NCBI RefSeq assembly: GCF_011603255.1
Contig: NZ_JAANCM010000003.1
Span: forward strand, 62,001-126,000
Origin: Ferranicluibacter rubi
GTDB lineage: Bacteria > Pseudomonadota > Alphaproteobacteria > Rhizobiales > Rhizobiaceae
Length of the DNA: 64,000 nt
Direction of reading: 5' to 3'
Positions 42,371 to 50,823 of this stretch are shown here, one piece after another. The notes under the pieces were generated by a model. The model did not search any database. It was given only the letters and a program-made list of their open reading frames with translations, and was not told the origin of the DNA. The first letter of the stretch is position 1. Each line of letters begins with the position of its first letter. A program made the position numbers and the translations under genes.

Positions 42371-42398
42371 CAAAAACAGGCCCCATCACGGGGCCTGT
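42371..42398 (-). terminator. Intrinsic attenuator between dctP and dctQM
   Basis: Perfect 9-bp stem ACAGGCCCC / GGGGCCTGT (42376-42384 with 42390-42398), followed on the minus strand by TTTTTG. A partial terminator here would let dctP be transcribed more than the membrane subunits. Confidence 0.75.
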
Positions 42399-42409
42399 CG
42401 ACGCTGATA

Positions 42410-43384
42410 TTATTGAACGGCCTGGACGCGCTCGAGCAGGTCCTTCATGGCGGGATCGGTGACGAAGCGGTCGTAGACGGGCTTCATCGCGTCGGCGAAG
42501 GGCTTCTTGTCGACCTTGATGACGTTGTTGCCGGCCGCGCGAACCTTTTCCTCGGAGGCCTTTTCGCGCGCCGTCCACAGCTCCCGCATCTTGCCAACCG
42601 AATCCTTGGCGGCCTGGCGCAGCAGAGTCTGGTCTTCGGGCGTCAGTTTGTCCCAGGAGATCTTGGAAATGACGAGGATCTCAGGGTTCAGGGAATGTTC
42701 GGTCAGCGTGTAGTTCTTCGCGACCTCGAAGTGGCGGGCGGACTCGTAGGAAGGCCAGTTGTTCTCGGCACCATCCACGACGCCGGTCTCCAACGACGAG
42801 TAGACCTCGCCCATCGGCATGGGCGTCGGGTTGGCGCCGAAGGCCTGCATCATGGCGATCCAGAGGTCGGACTGCTGGACGCGGATCTTCATACCCTTGA
42901 GATCGTCCAGCTTCTCGATCGGCTTTTTGGTGGTGTAGAAGGACCGGGCGCCGCTGTCGTAGAAGGCAAGACCGACGAGGCCATGCGGCTCGAATGCCTT
43001 CAGCACCTCATCGCCGATCGGTCCATCCACCGTATGGTGCATATGATCGGTGGAGCGGAACAGGAAAGGCAGTCCGAGAACCGTGGTTTCCGGCACGAGA
43101 TTATTGAACGGCGCAGCGTTGACGCGGTTCATGTCGATGACGCCGAAGCGCGTCTGCTCGATCGTGTCCTTCTCGTTGCCGAGAACGGCATTGTTGGACA
43201 CGTCGATCTTGATCCGGCCGTTCGACCGTTCCGAGAGCAACTGCCCCATATATTTGACCGCCTCGACGGTCGGATAGCCATCGGGATGGATGTCCGCGGA
43301 ACGCAGGGTGATCTCCTGCGCCTGTGCGGTCGATGCGGCGAGGGCGATGCCCAGCGCCATGATCAGTTTGCCTGCGATGTTCAT
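42410..43384 (-). CDS. TRAP transporter, periplasmic binding protein (DctP)
   Basis: A 324-residue DctP protein with a signal peptide (1-22, cleavage at AQA-QE). Arg168 in GMKIRVQQS is the conserved residue that salt-bridges a substrate carboxylate, and Arg147 (SGARSFY) and Asn208 ([11 protein letters not shown]) lie at further contact positions. Good GGAGG before the ATG at 43384. It is 50 bp downstream of gli, inside the uronate cluster, so a hexuronate is the probable ligand. Confidence 0.88.
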   Translation of the reverse strand: MNIAGKLIMALGIALAASTAQAQEITLRSADIHPDGYPTVEAVKYMGQLLSERSNGRIKIDVSNNAVLGNEKDTIEQTRFGVIDMNRVNAAPFNNLVPETTVLGLPFLFRSTDHMHHTVDGPIGDEVLKAFEPHGLVGLAFYDSGARSFYTTKKPIEKLDDLKGMKIRVQQSDLWIAMMQAFGANPTPMPMGEVYSSLETGVVDGAENNWPSYESARHFEVAKNYTLTEHSLNPEILVISKISWDKLTPEDQTLLRQAAKDSVGKMRELWTAREKASEEKVRAAGNNVIKVDKKPFADAMKPVYDRFVTDPAMKDLLERVQAVQ

Positions 43385-43434
43385 GTGTTTCCTCCACCGT
43401 TTCAAAAAATCCGGCTCTCCTCTGCCGGACCGCG

Positions 43435-44322
43435 TCAAATTCTCTTTTCGACCGCCTGCCATGCGGGAAGGCCGAACAGTTCTACCGGATTATCGACCAG
43501 CGCCTGACGAATGGCCGCTTCGTCGCCGATCCAGCCGAGAACCGTATCGGCCAGAGCGATGTCGTCGGGATAGGCGTCCTGCGTCTTCGCCAGATTGTGC
43601 GGCCAGTTGCTGCCCCAGACGATGCGCTCCGGCGCATGCACTGCCAGAACCCGCGAGAAGGCTGCGACATCGGGATAGTCAGGTCCGCCGGAACGGGAGG
43701 ACTCGTAGACGCCGGCGAATTTGAACCAGCACCGACCGCCATCCATCAGCCCTCGCAGCGCCGTGATCTCGGCGCCATCCGGTGCGGCGCCTGCAAAGAA
43801 CTTGCCGTGATGATCGAACACCCAGCGCGATTTCAGCGCCTTCAGCCGATCGACATGGTCGAGAATTCGGTTGCCGTCGAACTGGACGGCGACCATCCAG
43901 CCACGGCTTGCAGCCTTGGCATCGACCGCTTCCAGAGCATCGAGGCCGACGGCACCGCCCGGGAGATCCATGATGCGCACACCGACGACGCCGGCGGCCG
44001 AGAGACGATCGAGTTCGCCTTCGCTCGTCTCGGCATCGATGACGGCAACGCCGCGGGCGACGTCGCCCATCTCCGTCAGGCAGGCGATGAGGTTGCCGTT
44101 GTCGCGCTGATGGGCATTGCCCTGTGTGATCATGACACGGTCGATACCGAGCCATTTCATGAAGGCGCGGTATTGATCGGCGTCGGGCAGGCTGCCCGCC
44201 GGAAGGTCAGGACCGCCCGGCTGCGCCGGATATCCCGGCAGATACATATGCATTTGCGAATCGACGGAGCCTGCGGGGAAGGCGATCCTCGGTGCTGGTC
44301 CGGAAAGAGGTCTGACGAGCAT
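43435..44322 (-). CDS. gli: Amidohydrolase-family lactonase/isomerase (D-galactarolactone isomerase-like)
   Basis: A 295-residue amidohydrolase_2 protein. In the Agrobacterium cluster the homologue, galactarolactone isomerase, converts the 1,5-lactone made by uronate dehydrogenase into the 1,4-lactone used by Gci. The N-terminal metal site is reduced to SQMHMYLPG (one His, no HxH), the C-terminal part has [11 protein letters not shown], and YESSRSGG lies in between; loss of the usual metal ligands fits the metal-free isomerase group. Its ATG at 44322 overlaps the gci stop (TAATG). It might be a lactonase instead; position and order favour Gli. Confidence 0.78.
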   Translation of the reverse strand: MLVRPLSGPAPRIAFPAGSVDSQMHMYLPGYPAQPGGPDLPAGSLPDADQYRAFMKWLGIDRVMITQGNAHQRDNGNLIACLTEMGDVARGVAVIDAETSEGELDRLSAAGVVGVRIMDLPGGAVGLDALEAVDAKAASRGWMVAVQFDGNRILDHVDRLKALKSRWVFDHHGKFFAGAAPDGAEITALRGLMDGGRCWFKFAGVYESSRSGGPDYPDVAAFSRVLAVHAPERIVWGSNWPHNLAKTQDAYPDDIALADTVLGWIGDEAAIRQALVDNPVELFGLPAWQAVEKRI

Positions 44323-45470
44323 TAGATGTCCTTTCCTGCGTCGGGCATGCGGTATTCGGCCAGCGCATCGCGATCGATCTCGATGCCGAGACCGGGGCCA
44401 TTCGGGATCGTGACGACACCATCGACATGGTCGATCGGCGTCTTCACCACCGCCTGCCGGAACGGGTTTTCCGTGCGGTCGAATTCGAGGATTGGCTCCA
44501 CCGGATTGACGCGCATCGGGCTCGGCACCATCGCTGCCATGAACTGGAGGGCGGCGGCGATATGCACTGCCGTTCCCCAGACATGCGGCACGACGCGCAC
44601 GCCGTGAAGGGCTGCAAAATCCGTGATCCGTCGCGCCTCCGTGAAACCACCGGTGCCCGCAAGATCGGGCTGGAGGATATCGACGGCGCGGGTCTCGATG
44701 GGTTCGCGCATTCCCCAGCGGCTGTGCCACGTCTCGCCGCCTGCAACCGGGATCGGCTGGCGATCGCGAACCTCACGATAGGCGGCAAGCTGCTCGGGCA
44801 CGACAGGTTCCTCGAACCAGTCGATATCGAGTTCGGCCGCGGCGTTGCCGAAGCGGATGGCGTCCAGTGCATCGTAGCCATGATTGGCATCGACCATGAT
44901 GCGGAATTCCGGGCCGACGGCATCGCGCACAGCCCGCACGATCGCAAGGTCCTCGGCAACGCCGAAGCCGATCTTGATCTTGCTCGCGTGAAAACCTTCG
45001 CGCTGATAGCGGGTAATGTCGGCGACATTGTCATCCAGCCGATTGACGCCGTCCCGCTTAAAACTGCCGGTGGCATAGGCCTTGACGCTCTCGCGGAAGC
45101 GGCCGCCGAGGAGGGTCGAGACGGGCACACCGAAATGCTTGCCCTTGATGTCCCAGAGCGCAATGTCGATGCCGGACAGCGCCGTGATGGCAAGGCCGCG
45201 CTGGCCCTGGTCGCGCAGAGCATTGTAGAGCACGGCCCAGATCTTTTCGGTTTCCAGCGGGTCGGCGCCGATCAGCCACTGGGTATAGGCCTTGACCACG
45301 GCGGCATTCGGCCGGGCAGGGCCGAGGCATTCGCCCCAGCCGACGAGACCGTTGTCGCAGACCACCTCGACCAGGATATGCGCCCGCCGGTCGAACCGCA
45401 TGGACGCACTCTCGAACGGCGTCGGCAGCCGGTATTCCAGCAGATGGGTGTGGACCGCCGCGATCTTCAT
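44322..45470 (-). CDS. gci: Enolase-superfamily D-galactarolactone cycloisomerase
   Basis: A 382-residue mandelate-racemase-type enzyme. Catalytic KIK (Lys164, Lys166), metal ligands Asp194 (VDANHG), Glu220 (WFEEP) and Glu246 (GGETW), and His296 (VPHVWG) as the second base. It opens galactaro-1,4-lactone to a 2-keto-3-deoxy sugar acid. Placed directly between kdgD and gli, exactly as in Agrobacterium tumefaciens. A galactarate or glucarate dehydratase of the same superfamily is the alternative, but the neighbouring gli and udh genes argue for the cycloisomerase. Confidence 0.83.
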   Translation of the reverse strand: MKIAAVHTHLLEYRLPTPFESASMRFDRRAHILVEVVCDNGLVGWGECLGPARPNAAVVKAYTQWLIGADPLETEKIWAVLYNALRDQGQRGLAITALSGIDIALWDIKGKHFGVPVSTLLGGRFRESVKAYATGSFKRDGVNRLDDNVADITRYQREGFHASKIKIGFGVAEDLAIVRAVRDAVGPEFRIMVDANHGYDALDAIRFGNAAAELDIDWFEEPVVPEQLAAYREVRDRQPIPVAGGETWHSRWGMREPIETRAVDILQPDLAGTGGFTEARRITDFAALHGVRVVPHVWGTAVHIAAALQFMAAMVPSPMRVNPVEPILEFDRTENPFRQAVVKTPIDHVDGVVTIPNGPGLGIEIDRDALAEYRMPDAGKDI

Positions 45471-45471
45471 C

Positions 45472-46425
<954 letters not shown>

Positions 46426-46441
46426 TCAGACGGGTGTCAAT

Positions 46442-46455
46442 AACCTGTCATACAG
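46442..46455 (-). promoter_or_regulatory. Candidate GntR site upstream of kdgD
   Basis: On the minus strand CTGTATGACAGGTT, matching 12 of 14 bases of the site before udh (47270-47283). It overlaps the gntR stop codon, 65 bp before kdgD. Confidence 0.45.
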
Positions 46456-47182
46456 CTTTTCTGTTCTCGCGCAGGAGCGAACGATAGCGCGTCTGGCTGC
46501 CGCGCAGGTGGCGGCGCATGGCCTCGCGCGCGCCGTCGTCGTCGCCGTTGGAGATGGCGAACACGATGGCGCGATGCTCCTCGTCGATCAGCTTGAGATA
46601 GGCCGTCTGGTCGGTCTCCTCGTCACCGGTGCGCAAGGCCGCCCGCGGGATGACGTTGGAGCCAATCATCGAGAGGAAATCGCGAAAACGCGGATTGTTC
46701 GTGGCCTCTGCAATGGCGAGATGGAGCGCAAAATCTGCTTCTGAACTTGAGGTGCCCGCTTCGAGGCAGGCGCGAACGGCATAGTGCCGCTCCAGAATCA
46801 CTTCCTCCTGCAGCGGAGAGCGCCGAAGGGCTGCCAGACCTGCGGATTCGACCTCGACGGCCGTCCGCAGCTCCAGAACCTCGATCATGGAGGAGACGCG
46901 CGCCGGGTCGATCGTCTGCAGAGAAAGGGCAGCCGGCACCAAGAGCTGCGGCGGCTCCAGAACGAAGACGCCGGCGCCCTGGCGCGTATCGACCAGCCGG
47001 TCGGCGCGCAGGCTGGCGATCGCCTCGCGCACCACTGTACGGCTGACGCCATGCGATTTGCCCAGTTGCGCCTCACTCGGAAGCTTGGTGCCGGGCGGAA
47101 AGCGACCGTCCACGATTGCGGTGCGCAGGCTTTCTCCGAGCCTTGCCGTCAGGGTGCCTCCCGTGGCGCGGGCCTTGTTCAT
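46448..47182 (-). CDS. GntR-family (FadR subfamily) regulator of the uronate cluster
   Basis: A 244-residue regulator. Winged helix (about 10-80: GTKLPSEAQLGKSHGVSRTV, then VREAIASLRADRLVDTRQG) and FCD domain (about 95-230; DFALHLAIAEATNN, DEEHRAIVFAI, REAMRRHL) with the metal-binding Asp/His pattern. The ATG at 47182 gives the usual short N-terminus; an upstream in-frame extension is possible but unlikely. It lies between kdgD (same strand) and udh (divergent), and near-identical 14-bp elements occur before both, so it probably represses both arms until a uronate or aldarate binds. Confidence 0.83.
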   Translation of the reverse strand: MNKARATGGTLTARLGESLRTAIVDGRFPPGTKLPSEAQLGKSHGVSRTVVREAIASLRADRLVDTRQGAGVFVLEPPQLLVPAALSLQTIDPARVSSMIEVLELRTAVEVESAGLAALRRSPLQEEVILERHYAVRACLEAGTSSSEADFALHLAIAEATNNPRFRDFLSMIGSNVIPRAALRTGDEETDQTAYLKLIDEEHRAIVFAISNGDDDGAREAMRRHLRGSQTRYRSLLRENRKAV

Positions 47183-47269
47183 TCTTCGCGTCTCCGACTG
47201 ATATTCGATGCAGTATACGTGCATCCGCTGCCACTGATATAGCCGATCTGTTGACGCGATTCCAGCAGC

Positions 47270-47283
47270 CTGTATGATAAGTT
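47270..47283 (+). promoter_or_regulatory. Candidate GntR site upstream of udh
   Basis: CTGTATGATAAGTT, 23 bp before the udh start and 12/14 identical to the minus-strand element at 46442-46455 before kdgD. Confidence 0.45.
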
Positions 47284-47306
47284 CGATAACACAGGAGGAA
47301 TGACCG

Positions 47307-48104
47307 TTGAAACGAATGCTGGTAACCGGCGCTGCGGGCGGGCTGGGCCGCGCGATGCGCGAGCGACTAGGCAAGATGGCCGACATCGTCAGACTGTCCG
47401 ATATCGCTGACCTTGGAGACGCCGCGCCGAACGAAGAGCTGATGCCGTGCGACCTGGGCGATGCCGACGCGGTGATGGCGCTGGTCGAAGGGTGCGATGG
47501 CATTCTGCACCTTGGCGGCATCTCGGTCGAGGACACGTTCTCGAAAATTCTCAACGCCAACATCGCCGGCCTCTACAACCTATACGAGGCGGCACAGGCA
47601 CACGGCCAGCCACGCATTCTCTTTGCAAGCTCCAATCATACGATCGGCTTCTACCGCCAGGATGAGCATATCGACACGACATCGCCGATGCGTCCTGATG
47701 GTCTTTATGGCGTCTCAAAATGCTTCGGCGAGGCGCTGGCGCGGATGTACTACGAGAAATTCGGGCAGGAGACGGCACTGGTCCGCATCGGCAGCTGCTT
47801 CGAAAAGCCGCGGAACCACCGCATGCTCGCAACCTGGATGTCGTTCGACGATTTCGAAGCGCTGATCGGGCGGGTCTTTCACGCGCCCTTGCTCGGCTGC
47901 CCGATCATCTGGGGCGTCTCGGATAATGACTGCTCGTGGTGGGACAACAGCGCGGCCGCCTATCTCGGATGGCGCCCGAAAGATAATGCGGAGATATTCC
48001 GGGCCGAACTCGACGCCGCCATACCCACGCCGCCGAAAGACGATCCTGCTTCGCTTTACCAGGGCGGGCCTTTCGTGGCAGAGCCGATCCACAGGGACCG
48101 ATAG
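47307..48104 (+). CDS. udh: Uronate dehydrogenase (NAD-dependent SDR)
   Basis: A 265-residue extended SDR, the same length as Agrobacterium Udh. It oxidises galacturonate and glucuronate to aldaro-1,5-lactones, the first step of the pathway. NAD motif VTGAAGGLGRAM at about 6-17, catalytic Tyr134-Lys138 in LYGVSKCFGE, Ser/Asn substrate loop FASSNHTIGFY (106-116), and the GSCFEKPRNHRM substrate block. It starts with TTG, preceded by CAGGAGGA; the conserved N-terminus MKR(M/L)LVTGAAG needs this start, and the ATG three codons later would shorten it. Divergent from the GntR gene; followed by a hydratase-like gene. Confidence 0.9.
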   Translation: MKRMLVTGAAGGLGRAMRERLGKMADIVRLSDIADLGDAAPNEELMPCDLGDADAVMALVEGCDGILHLGGISVEDTFSKILNANIAGLYNLYEAAQAHGQPRILFASSNHTIGFYRQDEHIDTTSPMRPDGLYGVSKCFGEALARMYYEKFGQETALVRIGSCFEKPRNHRMLATWMSFDDFEALIGRVFHAPLLGCPIIWGVSDNDCSWWDNSAAAYLGWRPKDNAEIFRAELDAAIPTPPKDDPASLYQGGPFVAEPIHRDR

Positions 48105-48140
48105 GTCGGTCGGACGCGGGCAAGCGAGAGGGAGATGAGC

Positions 48141-48857
48141 ATGAATTTGGCGGATATCCTGGCAGAGGCCATTCGAAACGGCGGAAGCGTTGACATCGAC
48201 GCCGTGCCGCAACCGGATCTGGCTGAGGCCTATGCGATCCAGTCGGCGATACTTGGTCGGCTGAGCATCGACCCCAAGGGGTACAAGCTTTCCCTGCGAA
48301 GCGACGGTGTGCTGAGCGCGCCGTTGCTATCCGTAACCGAGGCGGCAAGCTTTCCGTATCAGCCCGGGCTGAAGCTGGAGGTCGAAATCGCGCTCGTTCT
48401 CGGTCGAGATCTTCCGGTCCGCGCCGAGCCCTACGCCCGGCAGGAGATCCGGGACACCATCGCTGCCGTCCATATCGGAATCGAGTTGGTTCGCAGTCGC
48501 TATGCCGGCGGCCCTCAGGGGCGCACGGCACTTCTGGTTGCAGACCTCATGAGCAATGCAGGCTATCGTCTCGGGCCTGCGCTCGACGCCGATGTCCTTG
48601 ATGAAGGCCGGGCGGACGACCTTCGCATCATCGCAGGCGACCAACCTCTCTTCGACGCCCCGGGCGCGCACCCGGACAGCGATCCCCTGGCAGCGCTCGT
48701 CGCCTATGCCAACGAGGCCGGGCGCGCCACCAGGACATTGCGGCAGGGCATGGTCGTCACCACGGGCTCCCTTTGCGGAGGCCTTACCCTTCCATCACCG
48801 GCGACCGTTTCCATCTCGCTCGGGCGGACAACGTGGCGCATGGATATCGTCGAATAG
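48141..48857 (+). CDS. 2-keto-4-pentenoate hydratase/FAH-superfamily protein
   Basis: A 238-residue protein of the MhpD/HpcG-type FAH superfamily, which add water to or decarboxylate 2-keto-enoic acids with a divalent metal. Typical segments: YKLSLRSDGVLSAPLL, the metal-site strand LKLEVEIALVLGRDLP (the E-x-E), AAVHIGIELVRSRYAG, and VTTGSLCGGLTLPSPATV at the end. The ATG at 48141 has GGGAG at the right distance; the ATG at 48135 abuts it. It follows udh by 36 bp in the same direction, so it may act on a side product of uronate breakdown, but no such step is established. Confidence 0.72.
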   Translation: MNLADILAEAIRNGGSVDIDAVPQPDLAEAYAIQSAILGRLSIDPKGYKLSLRSDGVLSAPLLSVTEAASFPYQPGLKLEVEIALVLGRDLPVRAEPYARQEIRDTIAAVHIGIELVRSRYAGGPQGRTALLVADLMSNAGYRLGPALDADVLDEGRADDLRIIAGDQPLFDAPGAHPDSDPLAALVAYANEAGRATRTLRQGMVVTTGSLCGGLTLPSPATVSISLGRTTWRMDIVE

Positions 48858-48959
48858 GTCTTCCGGAATCTGACGAATCCGACGTCAACGCACTCTTCCA
48901 GCAGTTGTTTTTTCTGCAAGTATTCGATACCCCTTCCATAAGTCGAGGGTTGTTGAGAT

Positions 48960-50552
48960 ATGATGTATATTGTTTTGCAGATAAAGCGCGCCTGTTTCGT
49001 TCTGGGGCTTCTTCTGATGTTCGGAAGCGCTCAGGCTGCGGCCGCTGGTTGCCAGCGCGCCGATGTCGTCGTTTACGGGGGAACACCGGGGGGCATCACC
49101 GCGGCGATACAGGCCGCGCGCCTGAAGAAATCTGTCATTCTGCTCGAGCCGACGGCCCATATCGGCGGCTTGATGTCCAATGGCCTGACCAAGACCGACG
49201 CGTCGCCGCGCAAGAACGTCTATGGCGGCATTACCGCCGAGTTTCTGGCCAAAGCGAAGGCCTATTATGGTACGCCGGACCCGATCCGTATCTATTTCGA
49301 GTCAAAATGGGCGGAATCCACGTTTAATGACATGCTCGCCACGGCGAAGGTCAATGTCGAGTTCGGCCAACGGATTCTGAAGGTCACGAAGGTCAAAGCG
49401 GCTCTCACCGAGATTGCGATGGTGTCGGGCAACGCCTATTGCGCGACGGTGTTCATCGACGCCAGCTACGAAGGCGACCTGATGTTCAAGGCCGCAGTCG
49501 ATACGGTGATCGGGCGTGAAAGTCGCAAAAAATATGGTGAGACGGCTGCAGGCGTGCAGAAGCTTGCACGTCCGCTGGTTGCCAACAAGCAGATCCTCGT
49601 CGACCCCTACGTCATCCCCGGCAACTCTCAGAGTGGACTTCTGCCCGGTGTCATCGGCGTTGGGCAAAAGCCGCTCGGCTCGGCTGACACTAGCATGATG
49701 GCGTTCAATTATCGTCTTTGCGTCACCGACACCGCCGACAATCGCATCCCGTTCTCCAAGCCTGACGGCTACGATCCGGTCCAGTATGAAACGACAGCGC
49801 GTTTTTTCGCCGCCATGCAAAAGGCCGGGTTGGGTATCGACGAGGCTTACTTCGTTGGTCGAACTCTGACAGTTCGCAACAAGCTGGATGTCAACTCGTT
49901 GCGCTATTTCTCCACCAATGTCTGGCATATCGGTTACGACTACACGGTGGGGACGGAGGCCGTGCGCGAGCAAATCCGCGCCAAGGTTCGCAACCATATC
50001 GCAGGGTTGATGTGGTTCGGCCAAACAGATCCTCGCGTCCCGGAAAGTGTCAGACAGTACATGACGAAGTTTGGGTACTGCGCCGACGAGTTTACCGATA
50101 ATGGCGGTTTGCCTTACCAGATGTACGTTCGGCAGGCGCGACGTCTGATCGGACAATTCGTTCTGACACAAAAGGAACTCGTCAAGAAGACGAAGTATAA
50201 GGACACGATCGGTCTCGGCTTCTATCCGATGGATGAGCATGGTATGATCCGCACCGTGCTGAACGATTACGTTGCGGATGAATCGCGCGAAAGCATCGGC
50301 GTCGGCCCCTACGAAATCCCGTATCGCGCCATGCTGCCGAAGGCCGCGCAGGTGACGAACCTCATCGTCCCCGTCGCCATTTCCTCGAGCCATGCCGCCT
50401 TCACCTCCGTACGCGTGGAACCGACATTCATGGTGCTGGGACAGGCGGCCGGAGCTGCGGCGGCGTTGGCGCCGTCGGGCAATGTGAACAAGGTCAATGT
50501 CAACGATCTGCGCAAGAAGTTGTCGGCTGCCGGGCAGATCCTGAAGTTCTGA
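48960..50552 (+). CDS. Exported FAD-dependent oxidoreductase (FAD_oxidored family)
   Basis: A 530-residue protein with an N-terminal signal sequence (about 1-29; hydrophobic LGLLLMFGSAQAAAAG) followed at once by an FAD-binding Rossmann motif, VVVYGGTPGGITAAIQAARL (36-55), and TAHIGGLMSNGLTKTD. The domain matches the FAD_oxidored family, often labelled xanthan-lyase-like, whose substrates are unknown. The C-terminal VEPTFMVLGQAAGAAAAL block closes the FAD site. Export of a flavoprotein with non-covalent FAD would suggest the Tat pathway, but no twin-arginine is seen. Base composition appears a little less GC-rich than its neighbours. Monocistronic, with its own terminator. Confidence 0.72.
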   Translation: MMYIVLQIKRACFVLGLLLMFGSAQAAAAGCQRADVVVYGGTPGGITAAIQAARLKKSVILLEPTAHIGGLMSNGLTKTDASPRKNVYGGITAEFLAKAKAYYGTPDPIRIYFESKWAESTFNDMLATAKVNVEFGQRILKVTKVKAALTEIAMVSGNAYCATVFIDASYEGDLMFKAAVDTVIGRESRKKYGETAAGVQKLARPLVANKQILVDPYVIPGNSQSGLLPGVIGVGQKPLGSADTSMMAFNYRLCVTDTADNRIPFSKPDGYDPVQYETTARFFAAMQKAGLGIDEAYFVGRTLTVRNKLDVNSLRYFSTNVWHIGYDYTVGTEAVREQIRAKVRNHIAGLMWFGQTDPRVPESVRQYMTKFGYCADEFTDNGGLPYQMYVRQARRLIGQFVLTQKELVKKTKYKDTIGLGFYPMDEHGMIRTVLNDYVADESRESIGVGPYEIPYRAMLPKAAQVTNLIVPVAISSSHAAFTSVRVEPTFMVLGQAAGAAAALAPSGNVNKVNVNDLRKKLSAAGQILKF

Positions 50553-50565
50553 TCGTCTCACGCAG

Positions 50566-50595
50566 AAACCGGCTCCGTGCGCGGAGCCGGTTTAT
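50566..50595 (+). terminator. Intrinsic terminator after the FAD oxidoreductase gene
   Basis: Eleven-bp stem AAACCGGCTCC / GGAGCCGGTTT (50566-50576 with 50583-50593), 6-nt loop, ending TTTAT. Confidence 0.75.
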
Positions 50596-50823
50596 CGGCG
50601 GTCAAACCAAGCTGCGGAGGCCCCCATGTGTGCCGCGCTGGGCACACAGGCTGATTTTCTGACCGCATTTCTGCCATCGACACGGCAGCGAGCTTGTTTC
50701 CGTCAGAGCCTGCTTGAAATACCGGCGTTCGGTCGTATGTCTGAGCCGAACATCGCAGCCACCGGATTGTCCCTTTGGCGCGGGTCCGGGAAGATTGGCC
50801 GTATCAAGGTCGACAAGGTCACG

